Source: a virus. Taken from it: a stretch of DNA of 25,153 bases. The stretch is from IMG/VR virus record IMGVR_UViG_3300010391_000125, positions 1-25,153 of that record. One strand, given 5' to 3'. Shown here in pieces: positions 1 to 7,132 of this stretch. The notes beneath the pieces were generated by a model. The model was not told where the DNA came from and did no database searches. It saw only the letters and a list, made by a program, of their open reading frames with translations. A program made the position numbers and the translations under genes. Numbering within the stretch: the first letter of the stretch is position 1; the number at the start of each line of letters is the position of its first letter.

Positions 1-1853
1 AGCTGATCTGCCGCAAGCGATAGCATATCCACGAATTGTCCAACAGGACCAATCAAAGCTTCGAAACCTTGGACCAGCAACCCCACTGGTGTGGTAAACA
101 TCATGAAGTCTGCAATGAAGTCTGTCACCCCACTAGCCGAGCTAAAGAATTCTCCAACGAATTCCGCACCTCTGCTGAAATTGTCTGCCATTACGTCAAA
201 TGCCAGACTTACGACCGCCTTCGTTCCCTCCCAAGCCGTGGCGAAGATACCAGCGTTTTCTACGGCTGCTTCTGTGACGTTATCGAATGTACCTTGGAGT
301 TCGAGTGCCCTGTTCTTCATCAGTTCGGCGGCACCCACACCAACCACAAGTCCACTGGCAATAGCTGCGATAGGCGCAACAACAGCACTAGCTGCGGCAC
401 CCACGCTACCAAGTGCTGTGCTCAAGCCACCAACTGACGTGGTAGCTGTAGCTGCCGACGAGCCCATAAACCCTAACGGAACTGCTGCCGATCCAAGACC
501 ACCGGAGGCTGTCGTAGCAGCAGATCCAACACTCATAAGTACGGGCGCTAGCTTACCGATGAGAGCCATCGAAGATACGAGTGCACTGCCAATTTGTCCG
601 AGTACAGCAACCAAACCAATGCCAGCAGTGATGAGTACGCCGATACCAACAATGGCGATCTTTGCCGCTTCAGGAAGGTTCTGGAAGGACTTAGCAAAAG
701 CGATCAGCGCAGGGATGACGTGATCGTTGATCACAGCCAGAATGCTCATCAACGCTGGAGCGAATGCCTTGAATAGTTCCTGACCTGCGATCTGGATTCC
801 AGAAGTAGCTCTGTCAAACTGTGCGCGAACAGTCCCCATCTGAACGGCAAGTTCATCATTCAACTTGGTAAGACGTTCAGTATCTACGGTAGCAGCCTTC
901 ATTGCAGTAGCAAATACATCGCCCGCGCCAGCTACAGCGGCAAACGTGCTGACAGCTCTTACGCCTTTGATACCAAGCTCGTCGAACTTCTGGAGCAGTG
1001 GCGTAAGACCCTGTTCGCTTACTTTACCGAGGCCAGTGATTACCTCCTGAATTGCTTGTGCAGGTGTATCTGCGAACGATTGAGAGAACTCCTCCATCGA
1101 CATGTCAGCAATTTCTGCGAATGCCTGTAGCTTCGGTCCTCCATCAGCAACAGCTCCAGACAGTTCACTAAGGAACTTCTCTACCGCAGACGCACCACGT
1201 TCTGTCTGTCCGACAACCGAAGAGAATCCAGCAGCAAGTCCTAGAATCTCCTCACCAGACAATTTTGCTGCATTGGCCATACCAGAGATACGAACGGAGA
1301 AATCTAGGATTCGATCTTCAGTGGTTGGCAGTCTGTCGCCTAGGAAGGCGAGAACGTTGGCGAGCTTCTCAAACTCCGGCGCAGTGGTCTCACCCACAAT
1401 GAAGCCGAGACGCGCAAGACCTACAGCAGCTTCTTCAGGATCTAGCTGAGCCGCGGCAATGGAGAGTCTGGTTATGGTGTCTGTGAACGCACCAATGTTT
1501 TGGACTTCAACACCAAGTGTTCCACCGATCTGTGCTAGCTTTGCAAGCTCGATGGCACTTACACCAGTAGCAAGAGAAGTACTGATTAGGGTTTCTTCAA
1601 GTTTAGCAAACTGCTCATCCGTCCCTGCAAGTGTTTTCTTGATGCCAGCAAACGCCGTCTCAAAATCACTTCCGACCTTCAAAGTGAACGCGGCGAGTGC
1701 TCCAAACGTAGCTGCCCATGCCGCACCGAGTCTGAACCCAGTAACGCTGGCAGTAGCGGAGAAACTCTGAAGGTCCTTTTGTGCTGCAGACAGACCACTA
1801 GAGAAACCTTTAGCGTCAAGTCCGACACTGAGCATTAACCCTTTGAAGGCCAT
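1..1853 (-). CDS. Tail tape measure protein, N-terminal part (cut by window edge)
   Basis: The frame is open from an ATG at 1853 to the window edge, about 617 residues without a stop, so the C-terminal part is missing. Tape measure proteins set tail length and are later ejected with the DNA. Residues about 60-130 (VGSDFETAFAGIKKTLAG, then a region with ATGVSAIELAKLAQIGG) match the conserved core of the TP901/PhageMin_Tail tape measure family. Around residues 395-425 there is a strongly hydrophobic stretch (AKIAIVGIGVLITAGIGLV), followed by an Ala/Gly/Ser-rich region, as expected for the membrane-inserting part. The gene follows the two-frame chaperone ORFs, the standard position of a tape measure in long-tailed phages. 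That context points to a siphovirus or myovirus. The family call is by recognition; no search was run. Confidence 0.93.
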   Translation of the reverse strand, partial: MAFKGLMLSVGLDAKGFSSGLSAAQKDLQSFSATASVTGFRLGAAWAATFGALAAFTLKVGSDFETAFAGIKKTLAGTDEQFAKLEETLISTSLATGVSAIELAKLAQIGGTLGVEVQNIGAFTDTITRLSIAAAQLDPEEAAVGLARLGFIVGETTAPEFEKLANVLAFLGDRLPTTEDRILDFSVRISGMANAAKLSGEEILGLAAGFSSVVGQTERGASAVEKFLSELSGAVADGGPKLQAFAEIADMSMEEFSQSFADTPAQAIQEVITGLGKVSEQGLTPLLQKFDELGIKGVRAVSTFAAVAGAGDVFATAMKAATVDTERLTKLNDELAVQMGTVRAQFDRATSGIQIAGQELFKAFAPALMSILAVINDHVIPALIAFAKSFQNLPEAAKIAIVGIGVLITAGIGLVAVLGQIGSALVSSMALIGKLAPVLMSVGSAATTASGGLGSAAVPLGFMGSSAATATTSVGGLSTALGSVGAAASAVVAPIAAIASGLVVGVGAAELMKNRALELQGTFDNVTEAAVENAGIFATAWEGTKAVVSLAFDVMADNFSRGAEFVGEFFSSASGVTDFIADFMMFTTPVGLLVQGFEALIGPVGQFVDMLSLAADQ

Positions 1854-1860
1854 GATCTAT

Positions 1861-2214
1861 TTACGTCGGTAAGCCGAGGTAACCTCTGTAGAACGGATTC
1901 CTAGGATCTAGGTTTGATTCCTGGAAAAGCTCATGTAGCTTCACCCGCTTTCCCTTCTTCAAATGACCACACGTGTTGATGATCGATACGAGCGCATGTG
2001 CACGATCTTTGTGCTCACGTTCCCGCCTCCAGTAGAAACCCTTGAGCTTGACCAGAAATTCGCTAGGAGTCACGGACTCGAACTCTTGAATGCTCATGCC
2101 CATGACTCCTAGCCCCATTGGCTCAGCGTATCCTACCCAATCCTCCCACGTGTCGATCCTAGGCTTTAGGCGTTTGGGAGTTCCTTCTTTCCTCCGCCAC
2201 CGGAGGAGCTTTCC
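1861..2214 (-). CDS. Tail assembly chaperone, frameshift extension (T part of G-T fusion)
   Basis: This frame is open from just after a TGA at 2215-2217 down to the stop at 1861. It lies in the -1 frame relative to the upstream chaperone gene and has no convincing start of its own before the internal ATGs at 2118 and 2103. It is therefore best read as the extension added by -1 slippage at CCCAAAC (2172-2178). The fusion runs about 125 residues in frame 0, then RLKPRIDTWEDWVGYAEP and onward, about 228 residues in total. The extension contains FYWRREREHKDRAHAL and ends GYLGLPT. Short, charged Trp/Arg-containing extensions of this kind are usual for the T domain, which contacts the tape measure. 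A separate 85-residue protein from 2118 is the alternative. Confidence 0.72.
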   Translation of the reverse strand, partial: GKLLRWRRKEGTPKRLKPRIDTWEDWVGYAEPMGLGVMGMSIQEFESVTPSEFLVKLKGFYWRREREHKDRAHALVSIINTCGHLKKGKRVKLHELFQESNLDPRNPFYRGYLGLPT

Positions 2215-2546
2215 TCATCCGTCTTCTTCTCATCGCGTGTGATGATTCCAGATGCAGCCATTGCATCGAGAATGATGTTGACGAGTTCGCTCAAGTCCTT
2301 ACCGTTCTCTAGCCACTTGTCTTGGACAAGCTCACCAACCTTGGTGTCGGAGAGAGGTTTCTTCTCTGTATCTCCATGCTTCAGACCAACGGTGAGAAGC
2401 ATGATGATCTGCTCGAAACCGAGGTTCGCCCCAGTGAAGAGCGTGGTGAAAGAGGCACCGAAATGCCGTTCTAGTTCTCTGATACCGTTGATGGTATAGC
2501 GGAGTCTCCGCGACCTATCAAGAGAGATGTCAACGTACTTAGCCAT
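2166..2546 (-). CDS. Tail assembly chaperone (G-type, TAC)
   Basis: This 126-residue protein starts at the ATG at 2546 (MAKYVDISLDRSRRL), preceded by AAAGGAA at normal spacing. The frame is open further upstream, but that part runs through a hairpin-rich intergenic region and is not needed. RYTINGIRELERHFG near residues 15-30 resembles the Phage_TAC/GTA gp10-type chaperones, where an 'N-ALxxLE' element opens the fold. The tail ends in Ser/Gly and Lys-rich residues (ESSSGGGGKKELPNA), a flexible linker suited to frameshifting. It lies between tail tube and tape measure, exactly where G/GT chaperones sit. It would bind the tape measure during tail assembly and is absent from the mature tail. Confidence 0.82.
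   Translation of the reverse strand: MAKYVDISLDRSRRLRYTINGIRELERHFGASFTTLFTGANLGFEQIIMLLTVGLKHGDTEKKPLSDTKVGELVQDKWLENGKDLSELVNIILDAMAASGIITRDEKKTDEESSSGGGGKKELPNA
2172..2178 (-). promoter_or_regulatory. Programmed -1 frameshift slippery site CCCAAAC
   Basis: On the minus strand the heptamer CCCAAAC is phased C-CCA-AAC in the chaperone frame, which is the X-XXY-YYZ arrangement needed for tandem -1 slippage. The frame-0 stop is the second codon after the site (2166-2168). The -1 frame then stays open to 1861. This is the arrangement known for G/GT genes of many long-tailed phages. Confidence 0.75.
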
Positions 2547-2608
2547 TGTGGGAATTTCCTTTCTGGGAATAGTTTGTGGATTGTTGACTCGGTGAGGATC
2601 CCTGAGGA

Positions 2609-2637
2609 CCTTGCCCCCGTTTGGGAGGGGGACGAGG
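2609..2637 (-). repeat. GC-rich hairpin upstream of the chaperone gene
   Basis: CCCCC at 2614-2618 pairs with GGGGG at 2627-2631, with partial extension by CCT/AGG outside. It lies about 65 bases upstream of the chaperone start on the transcribed strand. The loop contains CGTTTGGGAG, a 10-mer that also forms the plus-strand complement of the slippery site region (2171-2180). The role is unknown; it may be a leader structure or part of a transcription pause. Confidence 0.4.
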
Positions 2638-2682
2638 CAGGTAGCAATTTGACCAGCCTGTGAAGGGCCAGTCGAAAGGTTC

Positions 2683-2718
2683 GAGAGCCGGTAGCACCGA
2701 GTAGTACTACCGGCTCTC
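2683..2718 (-). terminator. Perfect 12-bp hairpin after the tail tube gene
   Basis: GAGAGCCGGTAG (2683-2694) and CTACCGGCTCTC (2707-2718) are exact inverted repeats with a 12-base loop. The hairpin begins about 36 bases past the tail tube stop on the minus strand. The downstream bases (GAACCTTTCG) are only weakly U-rich, so it may be a partial terminator or an mRNA-stabilising 3' hairpin for the abundant tail tube message. Confidence 0.55.
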
Positions 2719-2753
2719 AAAGTTTACGCTAACTCACTACGCTACGTCAAGCC

Positions 2754-3506
2754 TTATGGCTTGCGAGCGAATGCCACGACGAACGTGAACGAAGGCGTGG
2801 TACCAGCGATGGTCCATGCCGAACGCACGTAGCGCTGAATCGTGTCACCGGGACCCGTTTCGAGACGCTCGAAGGTCGGAGCGGTTGCCGTAGCGAACGT
2901 GAAGCCCGGAATGACCGTGTACGTCATGTCATCTGGCGAGTCTTCCAGGAACACGATCAAGGTCGGCGTGGTTCCGGAAGCCAGAATGACGTGAAGGTGC
3001 GCAACCAGACCGGTATCCGTCGTTACGACGTTGTCCTGAGGCGAGCTTCCACCAGTGGCCGTCTCCGCCGCAAGAGCATGCAACGAGAATCCACGGCTGA
3101 GGTTTCCGTCAAGCTGCAGGTCAGCCGTGAACGCCTGCACACCGTCTACCGGCTGCGTAACGTTGTAGCTGTTGATCAGAGCACGGAACAGATACACGAG
3201 GTTTCCCACCGTGAATCCGTTCGGAGCATCCGACCAGATGGACGACGTAGGCACATTGAACGTCGCCTGCAGGAAGAAGTCGATTCCTTCGGTAGCGTCA
3301 TCATCGATGAAGCCAGCGATGGAACCGGTTGCATTCCGCAGACCGTTGATGTACCGACGCGTGTCGTCGCAGAACGTCGTAACCTCAGGGAGGTCGATGT
3401 CCTGTGTCAGGTCAATGTTGTTCACGAAGCAGGTGATGTCGAACTCGTTGACAACGAGTTCGGTCTCCTTTCCGTGAAGGAATAGTGGGTTGAGATTCTG
3501 AGCCAT
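2754..3506 (-). CDS. Major tail tube protein
   Basis: This 250-residue protein starts at the ATG at 3506 with AAGGAGAAAG just upstream. The N-terminus (MAQNLNPLFLHGKETELVV, then a segment with FDITCFVNNIDLTQDIDLPEVTTF) has the alternating beta pattern and 'placement in a tube fold plus in-frame DIT/FC' look of phage tail tube proteins. The later part is beta-rich (FTVGNLVYLFRALI, then SFTFVVAFARKP), possibly including an Ig-like or decoration-type C-terminal domain from about residue 165. It would polymerise into the inner tail tube. Its place directly before the TAC frameshift pair strongly supports the call. A long untranslated gap with a perfect hairpin follows, fitting a high-expression gene. 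Confidence 0.82.
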   Translation of the reverse strand: MAQNLNPLFLHGKETELVVNEFDITCFVNNIDLTQDIDLPEVTTFCDDTRRYINGLRNATGSIAGFIDDDATEGIDFFLQATFNVPTSSIWSDAPNGFTVGNLVYLFRALINSYNVTQPVDGVQAFTADLQLDGNLSRGFSLHALAAETATGGSSPQDNVVTTDTGLVAHLHVILASGTTPTLIVFLEDSPDDMTYTVIPGFTFATATAPTFERLETGPGDTIQRYVRSAWTIAGTTPSFTFVVAFARKP

Positions 3507-3518
3507 TTTTCTTTCTCC

Positions 3519-3737
3519 TTAGAGTGCCTTCAGCACTCCTCTACGCAAAAGGTGCGTCATCGCCGCTTCAGAGAGGTCACTCGGAACTCCATCACCTGGC
3601 TTTATTTCGCGTTTCTGGTGAGAGAAGCTACGAACGACCTCGTACTTAGGCTTCGAAGGACGCTCCGGTTTCATTTCCCAAAGCCCCGTTTCGAGCTTTA
3701 GCTCCTCTTCGCCTTCCAAGTGTTTCTGGTTGCCCAT
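3519..3737 (-). CDS. Small head-tail region protein, unknown function
   Basis: This protein has 72 residues if started at the ATG at 3737 (MGNQKHLEGEEEL), which has AGAGGTGG a few bases upstream. A GTG at 3767 would give 82. It is highly charged in the first half (EGEEELKLETGLWEMKPERP) and ends in SEAAMTHLLRRGVLKAL. The segment REIKPGDGVPSDLSEAAMTHLLRRG resembles, in pieces, the short proteins near connectors that carry a '(F)xxGD...DLxxEEAxxLLxxG' motif. It overlaps the end of the zinc-ribbon gene by about 90 bases, in a different frame. I cannot assign a function. Confidence 0.6.
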   Translation of the reverse strand: MGNQKHLEGEEELKLETGLWEMKPERPSKPKYEVVRSFSHQKREIKPGDGVPSDLSEAAMTHLLRRGVLKAL

Positions 3738-3969
3738 CTTCCACCTCTTGTACGAATTGCTCACCACAGTCGTCGCAGAGGTACGTTTGATTGTTACCTC
3801 TTCTGTTTCCCATGGTCATCAATTCGATGCGATTGTTATGCGCGCAGCCGTCACCGGCTCTCTCTTCATTCTTGATGCTTGCATCCAGAAGTTCGACAGC
3901 CTTGACAAGCAATCCTCTGATCGCTTTCGCTACCCGTACATCAATCACTAGTTCGGCCTCTTCCAGCAT
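3646..3969 (-). CDS. Small zinc-ribbon-like protein
   Basis: This protein has 107 residues from the ATG at 3969 (MLEEAELVIDV), overlapping the end of the tail terminator gene by 22 bases. A GTG at 3993 is possible. The N-terminal half is helical (KAIRGLLVKAVELLDASIKN). A GDGCAHNN stretch and then YLCDDCGEQF give a C-x-H ... C-x2-C set typical of small zinc ribbons. The last 35 residues overlap the next gene and have low-information Arg/Gly composition, so the true end could differ. Its function is unknown. Similar small Zn proteins occur among connector genes. Confidence 0.55.
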   Translation of the reverse strand: MLEEAELVIDVRVAKAIRGLLVKAVELLDASIKNEERAGDGCAHNNRIELMTMGNRRGNNQTYLCDDCGEQFVQEVEDGQPETLGRRRGAKARNGALGNETGASFEA

Positions 3970-4367
3970 CGAACATTGAATCCGATAATCCACCGTCCCT
4001 GTTCATCGATGCCCAAATTGAACGGAGACTGGAGAGCCTCGATTACCGCGTACCGGGTACCGCTGATGGTGATCCCGATCTGGTTGTGCAAGAAATGGTA
4101 GACTTCGTTAGCCAGTTCCCGCGCATCTTCATACAGGTCTGGAGCTTCTCTACACAGGATCTGCAAGTTCGGCAGTTCCATATGTAGCTTCGGACCTTTT
4201 CCCTTTCCTACGAACGTCTCAGCAGGTGGCGCTTCTCCGAGCGGCTCATGTACTGCAATCATTCTATTGGGAGCATCGGCACCATCTGACAGGAACCCTC
4301 CGCGGATTGTCTCCGTCGGGAACTCAGCTGTCAGGAAATCAACGATGTCCCTCACTACTGTTGCCAT
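3948..4367 (-). CDS. Tail terminator / minor capsid protein (Minor_capsid_3-like)
   Basis: This 139-residue protein has its ATG directly at the end of the preceding gene (the stop and start overlap at 4367), implying translational coupling. The sequence shows an N-terminal helix (VVRDIVDFLTAEFP), a central DAPNRMIAVHEPLGEAPP, LPNLQILCREAPDLYEDA, a helix ELANEVYHFLHNQ, and a C-terminal strand RWIIGFNVRCWKRPN. This order (helix, strand, 'P-x-LQIxxR', YEDARxLA, then a C-terminal 'GRxxxxFNxRxxxxR') matches tail terminator or minor capsid proteins that cap the tail tube and join it to the head. The position between the gp10-like and tail tube genes agrees. Confidence 0.72.
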   Translation of the reverse strand: MATVVRDIVDFLTAEFPTETIRGGFLSDGADAPNRMIAVHEPLGEAPPAETFVGKGKGPKLHMELPNLQILCREAPDLYEDARELANEVYHFLHNQIGITISGTRYAVIEALQSPFNLGIDEQGRWIIGFNVRCWKRPN

Positions 4368-4813
4368 TACACCTTCACCCTGCTAAGAACCTTCTTCTCG
4401 ATTCTATCCGCCATGTCGGGCATGTGCATTGCCTCTGCGCGCTCTAGGAACTTCGGCTTCGACTGGTGCGTCTCATGAACGATCAAAGCATAGTCAACGA
4501 AGCGGCCTCTCACAGTGATCTCACCGAACATGACTTGGAACGATACGGCAGTTGCTGTCTTCGAAGTTCTCGGAGCAAGCACCCTTCCGCTTTCCTGAAG
4601 TCTGCCAGTGTCCACAGGCGTCATTGCCTTTGCGTCATTCAGCATGTGATTCAGTTCTTCTTCAGTAGCGATCTTCAGTTCCTCTAGGACACCGTCGTGC
4701 CACTTTCCCATCAGATCCAGCGTATCTTTCAAGCCAGTCCACTCGAAGGTTACCCGAGTAGCACCAGCGCCTCTTGCGCCTGCCGCTTGTCCACCTAACG
4801 CCGGACCTGCCAT
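4367..4813 (-). CDS. HK97 gp10-like / minor capsid (tail completion) protein
   Basis: This protein has 148 residues. Its ATG (4811-4813) directly follows the TAA of the head-closure gene, as TAAATG. The region with AKAMTPVDTGRLQESGRV is the hallmark of HK97 gp10-type proteins, whose conserved 'TPVDTGxLRxS' motif is followed by 'YAxxVExG' (here VDYALIVHET) and 'PxFLxxA' (here KPKFLERA). Such proteins act at the head-tail junction. The first 20 residues are Gly/Ala-rich and probably disordered. Spacing and overlaps place it in one translational unit with its neighbours. Confidence 0.8.
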   Translation of the reverse strand: MAGPALGGQAAGARGAGATRVTFEWTGLKDTLDLMGKWHDGVLEELKIATEEELNHMLNDAKAMTPVDTGRLQESGRVLAPRTSKTATAVSFQVMFGEITVRGRFVDYALIVHETHQSKPKFLERAEAMHMPDMADRIEKKVLSRVKV

Positions 4814-5146
4814 TTACGTCTCCAGAACTATGTGATGCACACCTTGGTGATCACTCACAACTCTCACGTCAGTAATCTTCGGCTGCAGAGGCTCGAAGCC
4901 CGCAGGCAGCGTCAACCGATCCTTCACCGTAATGGAAGTGTCGGTTGTATAGAGATAGATCAACCTGCGCGACCTGATAGTCTGCATAGTGTCTTCCCTC
5001 AAGATCCTCTGCTGTCTTTCGATCTTCGCCCTGAACTCGCACGCCGTCCCGTATGTCGGCTTGTTAAAGTCGTCCTCTCCGGTAAACGGTTCAATCGTTA
5101 CTACGTGGACGAAGAACTTCTCAAGTGCCGTATTCAGAATCGACAT
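4814..5146 (-). CDS. Head closure / head-tail connector protein
   Basis: This 110-residue protein is mostly beta. It starts at the ATG at 5146, a few bases from the preceding adaptor stop at 5153. TGEDDFNKPTYGTACEFRAKI and RILREDTMQTIRSRRLIYLY, followed by ITVKDRLTLPAGFEPLQPKI and VRVVSDHQGVHHIVLE, give a small barrel fold typical of the stopper/head-closure family (SPP1 gp16/HK97 gp7-like), in which a beta barrel plugs the portal channel. The motif order 'Y-G ... (V)xCxFxxKxE ... GDxLxLP ... V..V....(G)..H..V' is common in these. The position between adaptor and gp10-like genes is the conserved one. Confidence 0.7.
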   Translation of the reverse strand: MSILNTALEKFFVHVVTIEPFTGEDDFNKPTYGTACEFRAKIERQQRILREDTMQTIRSRRLIYLYTTDTSITVKDRLTLPAGFEPLQPKITDVRVVSDHQGVHHIVLET

Positions 5147-5152
5147 AACGCA

Positions 5153-5598
5153 TTACCCTTCAAACTCCGTAGATGGCTGACTCTTATTCGTAGTGCCTGG
5201 GTAGTCATCCATACCCTGGAAGAAGTCGCCCTTTCTGATGTTGGCATTCTGCAGCATTGCGTCCGTCTCACTCTGGAAGATTCCTCCAGCAGATGGCAGC
5301 ATGTGTGCTGCTCCACGCGCACGCAGGCGATCTACCAGCTTCTTTAGTTCGTCTACCCTCTTTGCTCTCAGCCGAGTCTCTCCAACCTTCTGGTCCTCGA
5401 AGTAGCCAGCCTCCAGCCTCATGTAGAGTGCTTCAGCAGATGCTGCGGCTGCCCACCAGCGGTTTGGCTCTTCCTCCAAGAAGACATCGATCTCCTCGTC
5501 TTCGAGCTTGTGCGTAGACTCGTTTGCGTCTCGATGTACAAACGAACTCTGTCACGGGCATTTGGTAGCCCTTCATCTGCTAGATAAGAGAACGACAT
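5153..5598 (-). CDS. Head-tail adaptor protein, reading frame interrupted
   Basis: The gene starts at the ATG at 5598 (MSFSYLADEGLPNARDRVRLYI) and continues, in the -1 frame, as DANESTHKLEDEEIDVFLEEE, then NRWWAAAASAEALYMRLEA. Together these form the usual head-tail adaptor pattern 'xxRVRxxIGD(T/A)xxxxxxLxDEEIxxFLxxE', followed by a long helix. The length of 446 bases is one short of a multiple of three. Adding one base near 5531 (reading ATC-GGA-GAC) restores one 148-residue protein with LYIGDANEST. Only the 108-residue C-terminal part (from a codon at 5479) would be found by a simple ORF scan. Either the base is a sequencing error, or the gene is broken, or recoding occurs. The adaptor sits below the portal. 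Confidence 0.75.
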
Positions 5599-5602
5599 TT
5601 TT

Positions 5603-5827
5603 TTACTCGGACTTCTTTTCGAATCCTGCTGCTGTACACCGTTGTTCTAGCTGTGCCTTATCCTGACTTGACAGGATGTTCACTAGTGACGCATCTATCT
5701 GGTTGTGCGCTCGAATCCGTCCGTAAACGTGATAGGCACCCAAACCAACTGCTAGAATTACCATCAAGAAAACTACGTCGAAAACTCTTGCCTTTATGTC
5801 TTTCACCACTGTTACTGTTCCTTTCAT
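5603..5827 (-). CDS. Small single-span membrane protein
   Basis: This protein has about 74 residues from the ATG at 5827 (MKGTVTVVKDIKARVF). A GTG about 15 bases later with AAAGGA upstream is an equally plausible start. One hydrophobic segment, VVFLMVILAVGLGAYHVYG, is preceded by a Lys/Arg-containing stretch (KDIKAR). It is followed by a soluble tail, DKAQLEQRCTAAGFEKKSE, probably cytoplasmic or periplasmic depending on topology. The next gene, the adaptor, begins only a few bases downstream. The family is unrecognised. Holin or spanin roles cannot be argued from one segment, and it may belong to the inserted block of exported proteins just upstream. Confidence 0.6.
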   Translation of the reverse strand: MKGTVTVVKDIKARVFDVVFLMVILAVGLGAYHVYGRIRAHNQIDASLVNILSSQDKAQLEQRCTAAGFEKKSE

Positions 5828-5866
5828 CTGCAATTCAGTTAAGGATGTTACACTAACTACGGGGTT

Positions 5867-6175
5867 TTACTTTCCCCGCAAAATCCGAGTGATCTCCGCG
5901 CTCGTGAACCCCAGGACGGTCAGCTTCGACGCGAGGGAGGTCATCACCGTAACCCGATCCGAGTCCCTGGTTGGCTCCGTCTTTGGCACGTGCGCGGTCA
6001 CCACGGCACGGAGCGCTGTTACCTCGCCGCCCGATGCGCCGTCCGGGATCTGAAGGTCCAGGCCCGTGCTGTCGCGACCGATCGGCTCGACGGTTCCGAC
6101 CCACTTCGGAAACGCTTCGAGGATCTCGTCGATGAGCTGCTCCACCTTGAAGGTACCGGTCAATCTAATGTTCAT
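5867..6175 (-). CDS. Hypothetical protein in the GC-rich block
   Basis: This 102-residue protein starts at the ATG at 6175 with GGAGGGTTTGAG immediately upstream. It has no signal peptide or membrane segment. A predicted helix (KVEQLIDEILEAFPKWVG) is followed by mixed beta segments (DLQIPDGASGG, TALRAVVTAH) and a C-terminal helix pair (TSLASKLTVLGFTSAEI, then RILRGK). Codon choice is GC-rich at third positions, as in the two genes upstream and unlike the genes to its left. It is the last gene of the 5.87-8.6 kb GC-rich stretch and may have arrived with it. I do not recognise a family. Confidence 0.68.
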   Translation of the reverse strand: MNIRLTGTFKVEQLIDEILEAFPKWVGTVEPIGRDSTGLDLQIPDGASGGEVTALRAVVTAHVPKTEPTRDSDRVTVMTSLASKLTVLGFTSAEITRILRGK

Positions 6176-6190
6176 CTCAAACCCTCCAAC

Positions 6191-7132
6191 TTAGAACTGG
6201 ATCTTGACAACCGGGCTGTTGGCGCTCACCGCCGTCAGCGTCCCGGTGGTCGCCGGAAGAACTCCAGCGGTCGCGGCGTTCGCGGCGGTCCCGCTCTGCA
6301 CCACCGTCGCGTTGAACACGTCGTACCAGGTATCGATGACGGCGTCCTGCGTCAGAATCGCCACCGTGGCGGAGCTAGATGTGTAGGCCACGAGGAAGAA
6401 GCCCGGCCCGAGCGTGACGTTCACGTCGACGTTCTTCACCCCCGTGCTCGCGCAGGATTGGCCGCTTCCGTCCACCAGGAGCGTCGTCCCGGCCGCGTTG
6501 TAGATCCCGACGCCGCACGTCGACCCACCGACCGCTGTCTCCACGTTGAAGACGATTCGGTCAACTGTTGCGCTGTAGGGCAGGTAATACCGGATGACCC
6601 GAACCTGGTTAGCGGAGGCGATGACGGTGTTGCCCTCCTCGCCTGCTGGCATCGAGGTCGGGAACATGTAGTAGCCTGGGTTGGCCGCGGTGCCTCCAGA
6701 CGCCGCCTCCGGCTGCCAGGTCGAGGTCCCGGAGTCGAACGTCAGGACAAATCCGTCGCTTGGAGCCGGAGAAGAGAAGTTGACGTTGGCGTTCGGCAGC
6801 GTGACTGTCCGGTCCGCCGTTGGGTCCGTCAGCGTCACCGAGGTCTCGAAGGCGTTCGCCGTCGTTCCCTCGAAGTTGAGGGCGTTGGACACGGCCCAGA
6901 TAGAGTTCGCCGCGTCAAGGGCGTTCGTGCTCAGCGTCGAGAACAGCAGCGTCCCGGTGTTGCTCGGGAAGCTGAAGCTGTTGCCGTTCTGGTCATAGAT
7001 GACCAGGTTCCCGCCGTCGGGCGCACGAATCCCCTGCCCCATGGCAAAGATCGCGGCGAACACGAGCCCGATCACTATGGGCACCACCACATGTGCGCGC
7101 CCTGCCATATCGAACGAAAATCGGTTTCTCAT
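6191..7132 (-). CDS. Exported or membrane-anchored virion-type protein with DPTADRT repeat and C-terminal beta domain
   Basis: This protein has 313 residues from the ATG at 7132, placed by GGAGG nine bases upstream. The start overlaps the previous stop as TAATG. Residues about 10-33 (RAHVVVPIVIGLVFAAIF) form a signal or anchor segment. Next come a Gly/Asn-rich beta region and one copy of the repeat LNFEGTTANAFETSVTLTD, then PTADRTVTLPNANVNF. The C-terminal about 155 residues (from PGYYMFPTSM) are a beta-rich domain with RYYLPYSATVDRI and an ending PVVKIQF. It is clearly related to the 203-residue protein encoded at 23.6-24.2 kb. The repeat is familiar from fibre-like proteins of uncultured phages (from memory). 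I infer a fibre or surface protein; an export signal is unusual for a virion component. Confidence 0.78.
   Translation of the reverse strand: MRNRFSFDMAGRAHVVVPIVIGLVFAAIFAMGQGIRAPDGGNLVIYDQNGNSFSFPSNTGTLLFSTLSTNALDAANSIWAVSNALNFEGTTANAFETSVTLTDPTADRTVTLPNANVNFSSPAPSDGFVLTFDSGTSTWQPEAASGGTAANPGYYMFPTSMPAGEEGNTVIASANQVRVIRYYLPYSATVDRIVFNVETAVGGSTCGVGIYNAAGTTLLVDGSGQSCASTGVKNVDVNVTLGPGFFLVAYTSSSATVAILTQDAVIDTWYDVFNATVVQSGTAANAATAGVLPATTGTLTAVSANSPVVKIQF

Noticed and set aside
2560-2572. 13-base match TTTCTGGGAATAG to the portal promoter element, on the opposite strand
   Set aside because: No plus-strand gene follows and the other blocks are missing; the match is probably chance, with part of it belonging to the chaperone leader.
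3519-3993. Programmed frameshift joining the zinc-ribbon and 72-residue genes
   Set aside because: The relation is +1 with no slippery or stop-codon context, and the second gene has its own RBS.
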